From Bacillus sp. REN3 (lineage in GTDB: Bacteria; Bacillota; Bacilli; Bacillales; Cytobacillaceae): DNA of 64,000 nt. The position numbers were made by a program, and so were the translations under genes. Below are positions 52,559 through 60,325 of the stretch, in pieces. Position 1 is the stretch's first letter. Each line of letters starts with the position of its first letter. The stretch covers positions 1 through 64,000 of the forward strand of contig NZ_JAERSD010000015.1 of the NCBI RefSeq assembly GCF_017912555.1. The letters are read 5' to 3'. The notes below the pieces were generated by a model. That model was not told the origin of the DNA. It saw nothing but the letters and a program-made list of their open reading frames with translations, and ran no database searches.

Positions 52559-52899
52559 GACTTTCCCTCCCATTACTTACTTTATTAGGAATCTTGTAAA
52601 ATTCAGATTCCTACATCCATATCATAGATTCCAAGTAAGAGAAGAAACAAGTTCAAAAATTACTAATTTTCTAAATATTTCATTTGATAACAAGGACCAA
52701 TTTACCATATGTATAGAAGGTTCATACCAAAGGAAAGGTGCTAAAAATGTATGGGAATTTAATGCACGTAAGGAAAAATGGTCCAAACAACCCACTTATT
52801 TACCAACGTTTCGACAACATTCTTATTCCAATTCAGGTAATCTATTAATAAATTTAATAGTTACTGAATTTATTAAAAGTTAACTAAGGGGGTAATTTT
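52559..52899. other. Intergenic region between divergent peptidase genes
   Basis: 341 bases. The frames open here have no recognisable product. It must contain the promoters of both secreted peptidases; I cannot point to a convincing box pair. Confidence 0.45.
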
Positions 52900-55800
52900 T
52901 TGAAACGCAGGGCTAAATCTCTAGTGTTTTTGTGGTCAGCTATTATGTTAGTGATCAGCACATTTTTATTCCCCATTGCTTTGGCAGCCTCAACGGGAAA
53001 AAACCCAGAGAAAAGTGTATCGACTTCAGCTGTACAAAAAATTGATGGTAAGGTCTATCAAAAACTAGGGGACTCTGAAGAGGTATCGCTGATCGTGATA
53101 CTAAAAGAACAAATTGATGCCGCAAAAGTCACTATGCAAGCAAAGAAACAGGCAAACACAAAAAAGTTACCTCCCCAAGAAAAAAAGCATAACGTCCGGT
53201 CAGCCGTTTTAACTGAATTAAAAGCTAATGCTCATCGGACACAGGGTAAGCTACTTGATGTTTTAGGCCAGGAAAAACAAAAAGGCAAAGTTAAAAGGTT
53301 CAAATCTTATTACATCATTAATGCAGTTTCTTTTACAGGAACAAAAGAATCTTTGGATAAAATCGCTTCGCTCGAAGAAGTTAACAAAATCTATTTGGAT
53401 GAAGTGCATCAATTGAATCCGAAAACGGAAATGAATCAAAATAATACAGACGCAAATATTGAATGGAACGTTAATCAGGTAGGTGCTCCGGATGCATGGG
53501 AAATGGGGATTGATGGGACCGGTACTGTGGTGGCAGCCATCGACTCTGGTGTTCAGTGGGATCACCCGGCCCTGAAAGAAAAGTATAGAGGTTACAACAA
53601 AACCGAAAGTACAGTCGATCATCAGTATAGCTTCTTTGACGCAGTGAATGGAAAAGCAGAAGGGTACGATGACAATGGCCATGGAACCCATGTGACAGGT
53701 ACAATGGTCGGCAGCCAACAGGATGGGAAGAATCGAATCGGTGTTGCTCCGGGAGCAAAGTGGATTGCGGCTAAAGCATTTGATTCAGCAGGCAGAGGGG
53801 TTGATTCAAATATTTTACAAGCTGCAGAGTGGATCCTTGCTCCTGGTGGACGAGTGGACATGGCACCAGATGTCGTCAACAATTCATGGAGCGGCGGATC
53901 AGGAATGAATGAGTGGTTTTTAGAGGTGGTTCAGACATGGCGAGCGTATGATATTTTTCCGGTTTTCGCAGCAGGAAATGCCTCGCTCTTGAATCCGAAC
54001 GGGCCAGGTACTATTGCCAGTCCAGCTAACTATCCGGAATCCTTTGCAGTTGGGGCAACCAATAACGAAAATCTCTTAGGAGATTTCTCATTACTTGGCC
54101 CTTCGCCTTATGGTGAAATCAAGCCGGAAGTGACAGCTCCAGGGGTGAAGATTCGTTCTTCGGTTCCTGGCGGCGGCTATGAGGGCGGATGGAATGGGAC
54201 ATCCATGGCGACACCCCATGTTTCTGCAGCCGCTGCTTTGCTAAGGCAAGCCAATGCCAATATAACCGTAGATGAAATCGAGCAAGTCTTAACTGAGACA
54301 GCGAATCCATTGACGGATACAGCCTTTCCAAAATCACCGAATAATGGATATGGCCATGGTCTGTTGAATGTGTATGATGCAGTTCTTTCCGTTACGGTCG
54401 GTATGGGAACGATCAAAGGGAATGTAACGATACAGGGAGAAGATACAGAAAATCCGAAATATGAACATACGCCTATTACAGAAGCTGATCAGGGGGTACA
54501 GATCGATTTATCGATAGTTGTCAGCGATAATATAAGTGTCGACTCTGTTGAATTAAAATATAAAGTGAATGACAGCGAATGGAATACAATCGGCTCAGAA
54601 AGAACCTCAGGAAATCATTTATCAGGGGAATATTCTGCAATGATTCCTGCAGGTGTAACAGACAGCGGAACTTTAGCCTATCAATGGATCATTACCGATT
54701 TTGCCGGAAATAAAGTGAGCACCGATGAGTATCCGGTAACAGTAAAGAAAGGCTTAACGACTGGCTATTTTGAAGACTTCGAGACAGAGCCTGCTGGATG
54801 GACTGTTGTCGGGGAAACATCCGCAACGAACTGGGAATGGGGAATCCCAACCTCTGGTCCAAACAGTGCAGCATCCGGTGAAAAAGTCTATGCTACTAAT
54901 CTGGAAGGCAACTATACCAATGGGATGAGAGAAATGCTTGTCATGCCAGCTTTATTTGTAACAGGGGATAAAACCTTCCTGCAGTTCAAGCAATGGCATA
55001 GCTTTGAAGTATCATCCTCCACTGGGACCCCCTATGATTATGGTTATGTCATCGTGTCCCCTAACGGACAAGATTGGACCCAGTTGGCCATGGTGAAGGG
55101 CGACTCCAATGGCTGGGTGAACGCGGAGGTGGATTTATCCGAATATACTGGCAAGGGGATTTACATTGCCTTTTATACTTACTCTGACTTCAGTGCCAAT
55201 CGGCCAGGCTGGTATATTGATGATATGGCACTATCATCTACATCCAATCAAGATGGCAGCAACAGCCTGACAGCGACTGATAAAACACCAGTAGAGATTA
55301 AGACCATAAAGGAAGAAACAGAGAACCCTCCAACATTGTTGCCATTGGAAGCGCAGGTGAGTGTTATGGAAACAGGGCGTTCAACAGTTACCAATCCACA
55401 GAATGGAAGATATACACTTACCCACCCTGCTGGAGAATATAGAGTTGTCGCCGAATCATATGGTTACCATCCGCAAACTCGGACCATTCAAGTCGCGAAT
55501 AAGCAAGAAACGGCAGCGGATTTCACACTTGAAGAAAAACAGCTTGGGAACATCACAGGCAAAGTGATAAATGACCTTACGGGTGAACCAATTGAAGGTG
55601 CCAAAGTCTACTTAGTAGAAGATGCTAATATCAAACCGGCAGTGACTGATGAGGAGGGTGAATTCACCCTTGCAGCCTTTGAGGGCAGCTATAAGCTGAA
55701 GGTATCTCATCCAATGCATTATCCAAGTGATGTCCCCATAACAGTTGAAGGAAATGCTAAGAAGGTACAAAATCTTTCGATGAGACCCATCCTCGGCTAT

Positions 55801-57087
55801 TCAGAAACGCTTGCCTATGACGATGGTACTGCGGAATCCCTTAACTATTTTCATACTGTAGGGAACGGCTGGGCGGTTAAAATGTCGTTAGCCGAGGGTG
55901 AACGTAGAGGAGTATTAACAGGCGGATTATTTAAATTCGATGGTGGAAACCGGCCGGATCCAGGTGGAACGGAATTCATGGTAGAGGTATTCGATGCCAC
56001 TGGCCCTAATGGATCTCCTGGCAAAAAAATAGCTGGCCCGATCAAAGCGGAAGCGATCCGTTCCTATACTGATTGGACGTATGTCGATTTAAGCGGCGAG
56101 GAGATTATAGTCAACCGAGATTTTTACCTTGCCTATATTCAAAAGAATAAATTCCCTTACGTACCAGCTATAAATAAAGATACCAATGGGACATGGACAG
56201 GCAGAAGCTTTTCCTATATCGATGGCAACTGGAGACAAACCGTAAAATCAGACGGAAATTATATGATTCGGGCCACTGTGGCCTATGATCATGCAGTTCC
56301 GGAAATTACATCCCCAGAAGAAAAGATATTTACAGCTGATAAAGTATTAACGATAGAGGGAGAGGCACAGCCGAATACCAAAGTTTACTTATATAACAAT
56401 GGAGTTGAAACCGCAGTAGTCACTTCTTCGGATGATGGACATTTCACGGCAAAAGTTACTTTATCAAATGGGGAAAATGTCTTAACAGCCAAAGTAGCTC
56501 AAGGTCCGTCCCTGACCCGGCCATCCAATTCAGTCACTGCAATCCTTGACCAGGAGAAACCAGTCATATCCATAGAGTCACCAGCTGACGGTGAACGGTT
56601 CAATACGACCGCGCTTACCGTGAAAGGACAGGTTGAGGACAAGAACCTGGATTCTGTTTCCGTCAATGGTACTGAAGTAACTGTCGCAGATGGCTCCTTT
56701 GAAGCACAACTTGAATTAGATCAGGGAAAAAATATTCTCAAGGTTTTAGCAAAAGATTTGGCAGGCAATGAAACAACGGCAGAGGTCGCAGTAGAGGCAG
56801 ACTCTATCGCCCCGGATATTATAATCGAATCACCAGCAGAAGGAGAGGTAACACATAAGAAATCCATTACCGTCCAAGGACGAGCAGATGATTTGAACTT
56901 AGCCTTTGTCAGGGTGAATGGAAAAGAAACCGTTGTGAAAGATGGTGTCTTCAGTATAAATGTAAAATTAGAAGATGGAGAAAACATCATTACGGTTTGG
57001 TCTAAGGATACATTTAGCAATGAAACCTGGAAACAGCTAAAAGTCGTGTATGAAAGTAAGGCGGTAAAAATAATATCCAAGAATTGA
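52900..57087 (+). CDS. Bacillopeptidase F-like multidomain secreted subtilase
   Basis: 1395 aa. Signal peptide: SLVFLWSAIMLVISTFLFPI. An I9-type propeptide lies at about 45-170 (VSLIVILKEQIDAAKV, then RFKSYYIINAVSFTG). The S8 catalytic triad is intact: Asp in VVAAIDSGVQWDHP near 212, His in GHGTHVTG near 258, Ser in GTSMATPHVSAA near 435. Then come a beta-sandwich (FEDFETEPAGW to YIDDMAL, about 625-785), two carboxypeptidase-regulatory-like modules (about 805-960), a second sandwich (about 970-1130) and three Ig-like repeats each built around SPxxG and NGExV (about 1130-1390). There is no LPxTG, so it is released. TTG start at 52900 after AAGGGGG. Likely nutrient scavenging. Confidence 0.9.
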   Translation: MKRRAKSLVFLWSAIMLVISTFLFPIALAASTGKNPEKSVSTSAVQKIDGKVYQKLGDSEEVSLIVILKEQIDAAKVTMQAKKQANTKKLPPQEKKHNVRSAVLTELKANAHRTQGKLLDVLGQEKQKGKVKRFKSYYIINAVSFTGTKESLDKIASLEEVNKIYLDEVHQLNPKTEMNQNNTDANIEWNVNQVGAPDAWEMGIDGTGTVVAAIDSGVQWDHPALKEKYRGYNKTESTVDHQYSFFDAVNGKAEGYDDNGHGTHVTGTMVGSQQDGKNRIGVAPGAKWIAAKAFDSAGRGVDSNILQAAEWILAPGGRVDMAPDVVNNSWSGGSGMNEWFLEVVQTWRAYDIFPVFAAGNASLLNPNGPGTIASPANYPESFAVGATNNENLLGDFSLLGPSPYGEIKPEVTAPGVKIRSSVPGGGYEGGWNGTSMATPHVSAAAALLRQANANITVDEIEQVLTETANPLTDTAFPKSPNNGYGHGLLNVYDAVLSVTVGMGTIKGNVTIQGEDTENPKYEHTPITEADQGVQIDLSIVVSDNISVDSVELKYKVNDSEWNTIGSERTSGNHLSGEYSAMIPAGVTDSGTLAYQWIITDFAGNKVSTDEYPVTVKKGLTTGYFEDFETEPAGWTVVGETSATNWEWGIPTSGPNSAASGEKVYATNLEGNYTNGMREMLVMPALFVTGDKTFLQFKQWHSFEVSSSTGTPYDYGYVIVSPNGQDWTQLAMVKGDSNGWVNAEVDLSEYTGKGIYIAFYTYSDFSANRPGWYIDDMALSSTSNQDGSNSLTATDKTPVEIKTIKEETENPPTLLPLEAQVSVMETGRSTVTNPQNGRYTLTHPAGEYRVVAESYGYHPQTRTIQVANKQETAADFTLEEKQLGNITGKVINDLTGEPIEGAKVYLVEDANIKPAVTDEEGEFTLAAFEGSYKLKVSHPMHYPSDVPITVEGNAKKVQNLSMRPILGYSETLAYDDGTAESLNYFHTVGNGWAVKMSLAEGERRGVLTGGLFKFDGGNRPDPGGTEFMVEVFDATGPNGSPGKKIAGPIKAEAIRSYTDWTYVDLSGEEIIVNRDFYLAYIQKNKFPYVPAINKDTNGTWTGRSFSYIDGNWRQTVKSDGNYMIRATVAYDHAVPEITSPEEKIFTADKVLTIEGEAQPNTKVYLYNNGVETAVVTSSDDGHFTAKVTLSNGENVLTAKVAQGPSLTRPSNSVTAILDQEKPVISIESPADGERFNTTALTVKGQVEDKNLDSVSVNGTEVTVADGSFEAQLELDQGKNILKVLAKDLAGNETTAEVAVEADSIAPDIIIESPAEGEVTHKKSITVQGRADDLNLAFVRVNGKETVVKDGVFSINVKLEDGENIITVWSKDTFSNETWKQLKVVYESKAVKIISKN

Positions 57088-57525
57088 AAAAGGTTTGGCT
57101 CAATCATTTTCCAGGGTTGTTTTTTAGAGGATGAAGCCAACACCAACACATTTATGTCAGTAGTCAAATGTACCAATGAGGAAATACACGTTGAGGTCGC
57201 ACAAAATGGTTTCCGATTGGCCTTTGATACAGAAACAGATGTTTTTCAGAGGAAGATCCGCAGGTAGGTTTGTTGGTCCAATCTGTAATTTAAGGATGTA
57301 AGGACTTTATTAAATGGCCAGTTCCGGGTAGTTTAACGGGCTGGCCATTTTCGTCTTAATACCTCCTTTACTTGGAAGAAAAATCAGTTTGAAGCATGGA
57401 AAATAAATTGATTCCTTTAGAACTCGATTAACAAATGTTATAGTAGATACAGCTTCTATTACTATAGAAAAATAAAACGAGAGTCCTTCGAGGAATACAG
57501 GTTAAAGAATAAAGGAGTCAATAAA
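57088..57525. other. Intergenic region with terminator and an unexplained open frame
   Basis: The frame of the subtilase stays open for about 60 codons after its stop (57088-57267) and reads FMSVVKCTNEEIHVEVAQNG then AFDTETDVFQRKIRR, looking like coding sequence. No family is recognised. Beyond it lies a terminator at 57313-57352 and the upstream region of the hemolysin III gene. Confidence 0.4.
57313..57353 (+). terminator. Intrinsic terminator
   Basis: AATGGCCAG (57313-57321) and CTGGCCATT (57341-57349) followed by TTCGTCTT. Confidence 0.65.
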
Positions 57526-58164
57526 ATGGCAAATGTTCATATATTCACGAAGCGGGAGGAAATAGCCAATGCAATCATCCACGGGGTAGGCGCCCTATTA
57601 AGTATCGCAGCACTTGTCTTCCTGATTGTGTTATCATCCCTGCACGGAACGGCCTGGCACGTCGTCAGCTTTACGCTATTCGGAGCAACCATGCTTCTCC
57701 TATACACATCCTCCACGCTCGTTCACGGCTTTCCTGCCGGCAAAGCAAAAGACATCTTTGAAATATTCGACCATTCATCCATCTATTTCTTCATCGCGGG
57801 CACTTACACACCATTCCTGTTCATTGCTATAAAAGGAACACTTGGGTGGACGCTATTCGGGATCGTCTGGGGACTCTCCATTGCAGGAACGGTCTTCAAA
57901 TCCCTGTTCGTCAAACGCTTCCTGCATACATCAACAGCGCTATATGTCGTCATGGGCTGGCTGATGGTATTCGCGTGGAGGCCTTTAACCCAGAATGTAT
58001 CACCAGAAGGGCTGCAATTCCTCGTGATAGGTGGAGTCCTTTATACACTAGGAGCCATCTTTTATGTATGGCGAGGATTTCATTACCACCACGCCATCTG
58101 GCATCTGTTTGTCATCGCCGCTTCGGTTATGCACTTTTTTGCGGTGTTGACTTTGCTGCCTTGA
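57526..58164 (+). CDS. Hemolysin III family membrane protein (YplQ-like)
   Basis: 212 aa, seven hydrophobic segments. Conserved blocks NAIIHGVGALLS near residue 16, FDHSSIYFFIAGTYTPF near 84 and the C-terminal FHYHHAIWHLFVIAASVMHF near 184 place the histidines and Asp of the PAQR-like hemolysin III family. Despite the name, a housekeeping membrane role is likely and haemolysis should not be assumed. It is monocistronic and ends with a clear terminator. Confidence 0.88.
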   Translation: MANVHIFTKREEIANAIIHGVGALLSIAALVFLIVLSSLHGTAWHVVSFTLFGATMLLLYTSSTLVHGFPAGKAKDIFEIFDHSSIYFFIAGTYTPFLFIAIKGTLGWTLFGIVWGLSIAGTVFKSLFVKRFLHTSTALYVVMGWLMVFAWRPLTQNVSPEGLQFLVIGGVLYTLGAIFYVWRGFHYHHAIWHLFVIAASVMHFFAVLTLLP

Positions 58165-58212
58165 AGGCCAGATGGTGTAGTAACCTTAAACTAAATTTCT
58201 TCTCCGACAAAC

Positions 58213-58249
58213 GGGTGCGTCAATCCAAGAAGGATTACGCACCCTTTTT
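58213..58249 (+). terminator. Intrinsic terminator of the hemolysin III gene
   Basis: GGGTGCGT (58213-58220) and ACGCACCC (58237-58244) then TTTTT. Confidence 0.85.
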
Positions 58250-58341
58250 GTGGAAATGAAAACCTCGGGCTATGCCCGGGTTTCCAAAAAGCTTTCAGCG
58301 TGGTAATAAAAAAACTTCCCCACGGTGCCAAAATATTTTTT

Positions 58342-58919
58342 GGTTCGCCAACTAAAAAAAAAAGCCCGGAGGAAGTCCTAAGTCTAAAGACAATAACAGT
58401 TTAGCACAACACACTACCTGAAATTGTAAGTATCACATTGTATTTGCCCCAAAGTACCGGAGACAGATCATTTATAAGAAGATCAAACAGGAGATTGGGG
58501 AACTACTGCGCAAATTATGTGAAAGAAATGCTGTAGAAATAATTGAAGCAACCGCGTGTATGGATTACATTCATTTGTTAGTGAGTATACCGCCCAAATA
58601 AGTGTGTCCTCTTTTGTCGGTTACTTAAAAGGGGAAAGCAGTTTCATGATATTTGATCGGCACGTAAACCTGAAAAAAAGATATGGAAATCAGAAATTCT
58701 GGTGTACAGCGTACAATGTCAAATACAACTGGAAGAAACATAAAGGTGATAGAAGAATATATTCGAAATCAAATACAAGGTGATATAGTCGCAGAGCAGT
58801 TAACGATGATGGAATACATTGATCCTTTCACAGGAGAAGAAGTGAAGAAAAAGAAACGAAGTTAGAAGGGGAGAAGGCCTTTGAGGTCTGGCCAGTAGAA
58901 GTAGTACAATTGGCGAACC
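58342..58919 (+). mobile_element. Decayed IS200/IS605-family insertion sequence
   Basis: The ends GGTTCGCCAA (58342-58351) and TTGGCGAACC (58910-58919) are exact inverse copies, consistent with matching ends. Between them lies a broken tnpA. Hairpins (58261-58283 and 58972-59001) flank it, a usual setting for IS200. Exact limits are uncertain because these elements lack terminal inverted repeats in the strict sense. Confidence 0.65.
58380..58865 (+). pseudogene. Broken IS200-type transposase TnpA (Y1 family)
   Basis: Pieces in successive frames give the whole protein: NCKYHIVFAPKYRRQIIYKK, then IHLLVSIPPK, then SSFVGYLKGESSFMIFDRH, then IKVEEYIRNQ-like IKVIEEYIRNQIQGDIVAEQ and ITMMEYIDPFTGEE-like residues. 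The start codon is AAG instead of ATG, one Trp codon is TGA, and at least two single-base losses occur. It cannot make an active enzyme; the HUH region is also changed to YIH. Confidence 0.8.
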
Positions 58920-58971
58920 CTTCAGTAGCCCTTTAGGTTTTGGTCAGTAACAAAGGTTTTCAGCCGTAGAG

Positions 58972-59005
58972 AAACCCACCCGTTCTCTCACGGGTGGGTT
59001 TTATT
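58972..59005 (+). terminator. Terminator hairpin right of the IS200 remnant
   Basis: AAACCCACCCG (58972-58982) and CGGGTGGGTTT (58991-59001), a perfect 11-bp stem, then TATT. Confidence 0.7.
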
Positions 59006-59298
59006 CCATTGTCGTAACGGTGAACAACGTAATGTAAGGACGGTGATACGTTTCCCTAAATGCAGATAGATATCGCAAAAAATCTTTTCTGCATTTAAGG
59101 TTATAGTTGTTATTAATAATAATGTTTTTTGGACCATTGCTAAGCAACGATTTGGTCCTTTTGTTTTGTTAGACAATTTATAACCTTAATATTATTAAAG
59201 GGTTTAAGCCCGTTTTTGTTGAATTTCTTAATAAATTAATATGGCAGAAATATTTAATAAGACGAAGTTAAAACAGCCGTTGAAAAGGTGATATGAAA
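59006..59298. other. Intergenic region, AT-rich
   Basis: About 290 bases with no gene recognised. A TTGGACC-type imperfect repeat near 59135-59160 may be a weak terminator on the plus strand. Confidence 0.4.
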
Positions 59299-59696
59299 AT
59301 GCCGATATTCCCAGATGCAATTGATTTCTTTCCTTATTTGAAACAGAACCGCAATTATTGGATTCCACATCAAACGACTTACCATTTTATTTTAACGAAG
59401 CAACCTACTGTTTCTCGAATGGGAAGGAAGACTTTTTAGTTAAGCTGTCCCCTTCATATGGTGAAGTGAAGATACAAGTGAAAGAACTTCTTTCAAATAG
59501 ATTGATATCTCTCTTGGAGCTAAAGCGGTAAAAGAAGTTTGAAATAACGGAAGATAGGAAGTACTGCAAAAGGGTGCTGCTTACAATAGATATTGAGGAT
59601 GCTGAGCAATCTGTTGAGATAGATTTTAAACCGTATTTTAAAAGATATTCAGGGAACATCTTACTCGCTAAGGTTAGGCAACCCCTTGATCCTTAA
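59299..59696 (+). pseudogene. Degraded hypothetical gene
   Basis: ATG at 59299 with AAAAGGTG upstream begins MPIFPDAIDFFPYLKQNRN. A frameshift near 59365 moves the coding to SNDLPFYFNEATYCFSNG, LVKLSPSYGEVKIQVKELLS and, after an in-frame TAA near 59529, LLTIDIEDAEQSVEIDFKPY. The continuing pattern of hydrophobic and charged residues across the breaks indicates a real former gene. I do not recognise the family. Confidence 0.45.
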
Positions 59697-60093
59697 GCCA
59701 TTTAAGTTTAACAAAGAGAAGTGGTGTTCAAAGATCGGCATGAAAAAGTTCATTAGGGGATTAATCTTTAAAAAATATGATGAATTTGCTTCGGAGATGG
59801 GCTTCCGAGATTGGAAGGCAGCCTATGACAATACTTTTTTTATATTCCATATTCCCGAAGATGCTCAATGGAATGCAACAGAGCTACCCAATAAGAGTTG
59901 GGCAGTATGGAATGATGAAGGTCAGCAGCCATATTCTTTCAAGGTTTTTACGACTTGGGAAGAAGCAATAAGCTTTTTACGTGATTTATTTGAACAAGCA
60001 AAATATGAAGAACACTACTGGGAACCAGAAGGATATGAACCTGGAGAGAATGCATTTTTGAAACCACCTGATAAGAACAAAAAAGACGAATGA
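59686..60093 (+). CDS. Hypothetical protein next to the McrB-like gene
   Basis: 135 aa from a TTG at 59686, or 117 aa from the ATG at 59740; neither has a strong ribosome binding site, though AAGGTTAGG precedes the TTG. It is acidic and aromatic-rich (DWKAAYDNTFFIFHIPEDAQ, then YEEHYWEPEGYEPGEN). No known family. It overlaps the end of the degraded upstream gene by 11 bases, so the two may have been an operon. Confidence 0.5.
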   Translation: MILKPFKFNKEKWCSKIGMKKFIRGLIFKKYDEFASEMGFRDWKAAYDNTFFIFHIPEDAQWNATELPNKSWAVWNDEGQQPYSFKVFTTWEEAISFLRDLFEQAKYEEHYWEPEGYEPGENAFLKPPDKNKKDE

Positions 60094-60325
60094 GAATTTT
60101 GCTTCTGCTTAGTGGTTATTGCGAACAGGGCAGTTTAGTTGAACAGAACTTGATTAAGAAAAATTACGGTTAAACTAGAATCTATAATTTAATGATATTT
60201 TTTAGGGAGGACTGTTTTTAAACTTTTCATTTGAAAACAATTCTAAAATACACAATGTTGGGTTAAATACCAAAGTGTAATATAATTACCATAAAGTATA
60301 AAAGTAGAATAGAAGCGGTGAGAAG
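60094..60325. other. Upstream region of the McrB-like gene
   Basis: 232 AT-rich bases with no other gene. They must contain the promoter of the McrB-like/DUF2357-like pair; TATAAT at 60279-60284 is a reasonable -10. Confidence 0.4.

Noticed and set aside
52455-52883. 142-codon plus-strand frame at the start of the M28 gene
   Set aside because: First part is antisense to the signal-peptide region and the rest is AT-rich intergenic DNA.
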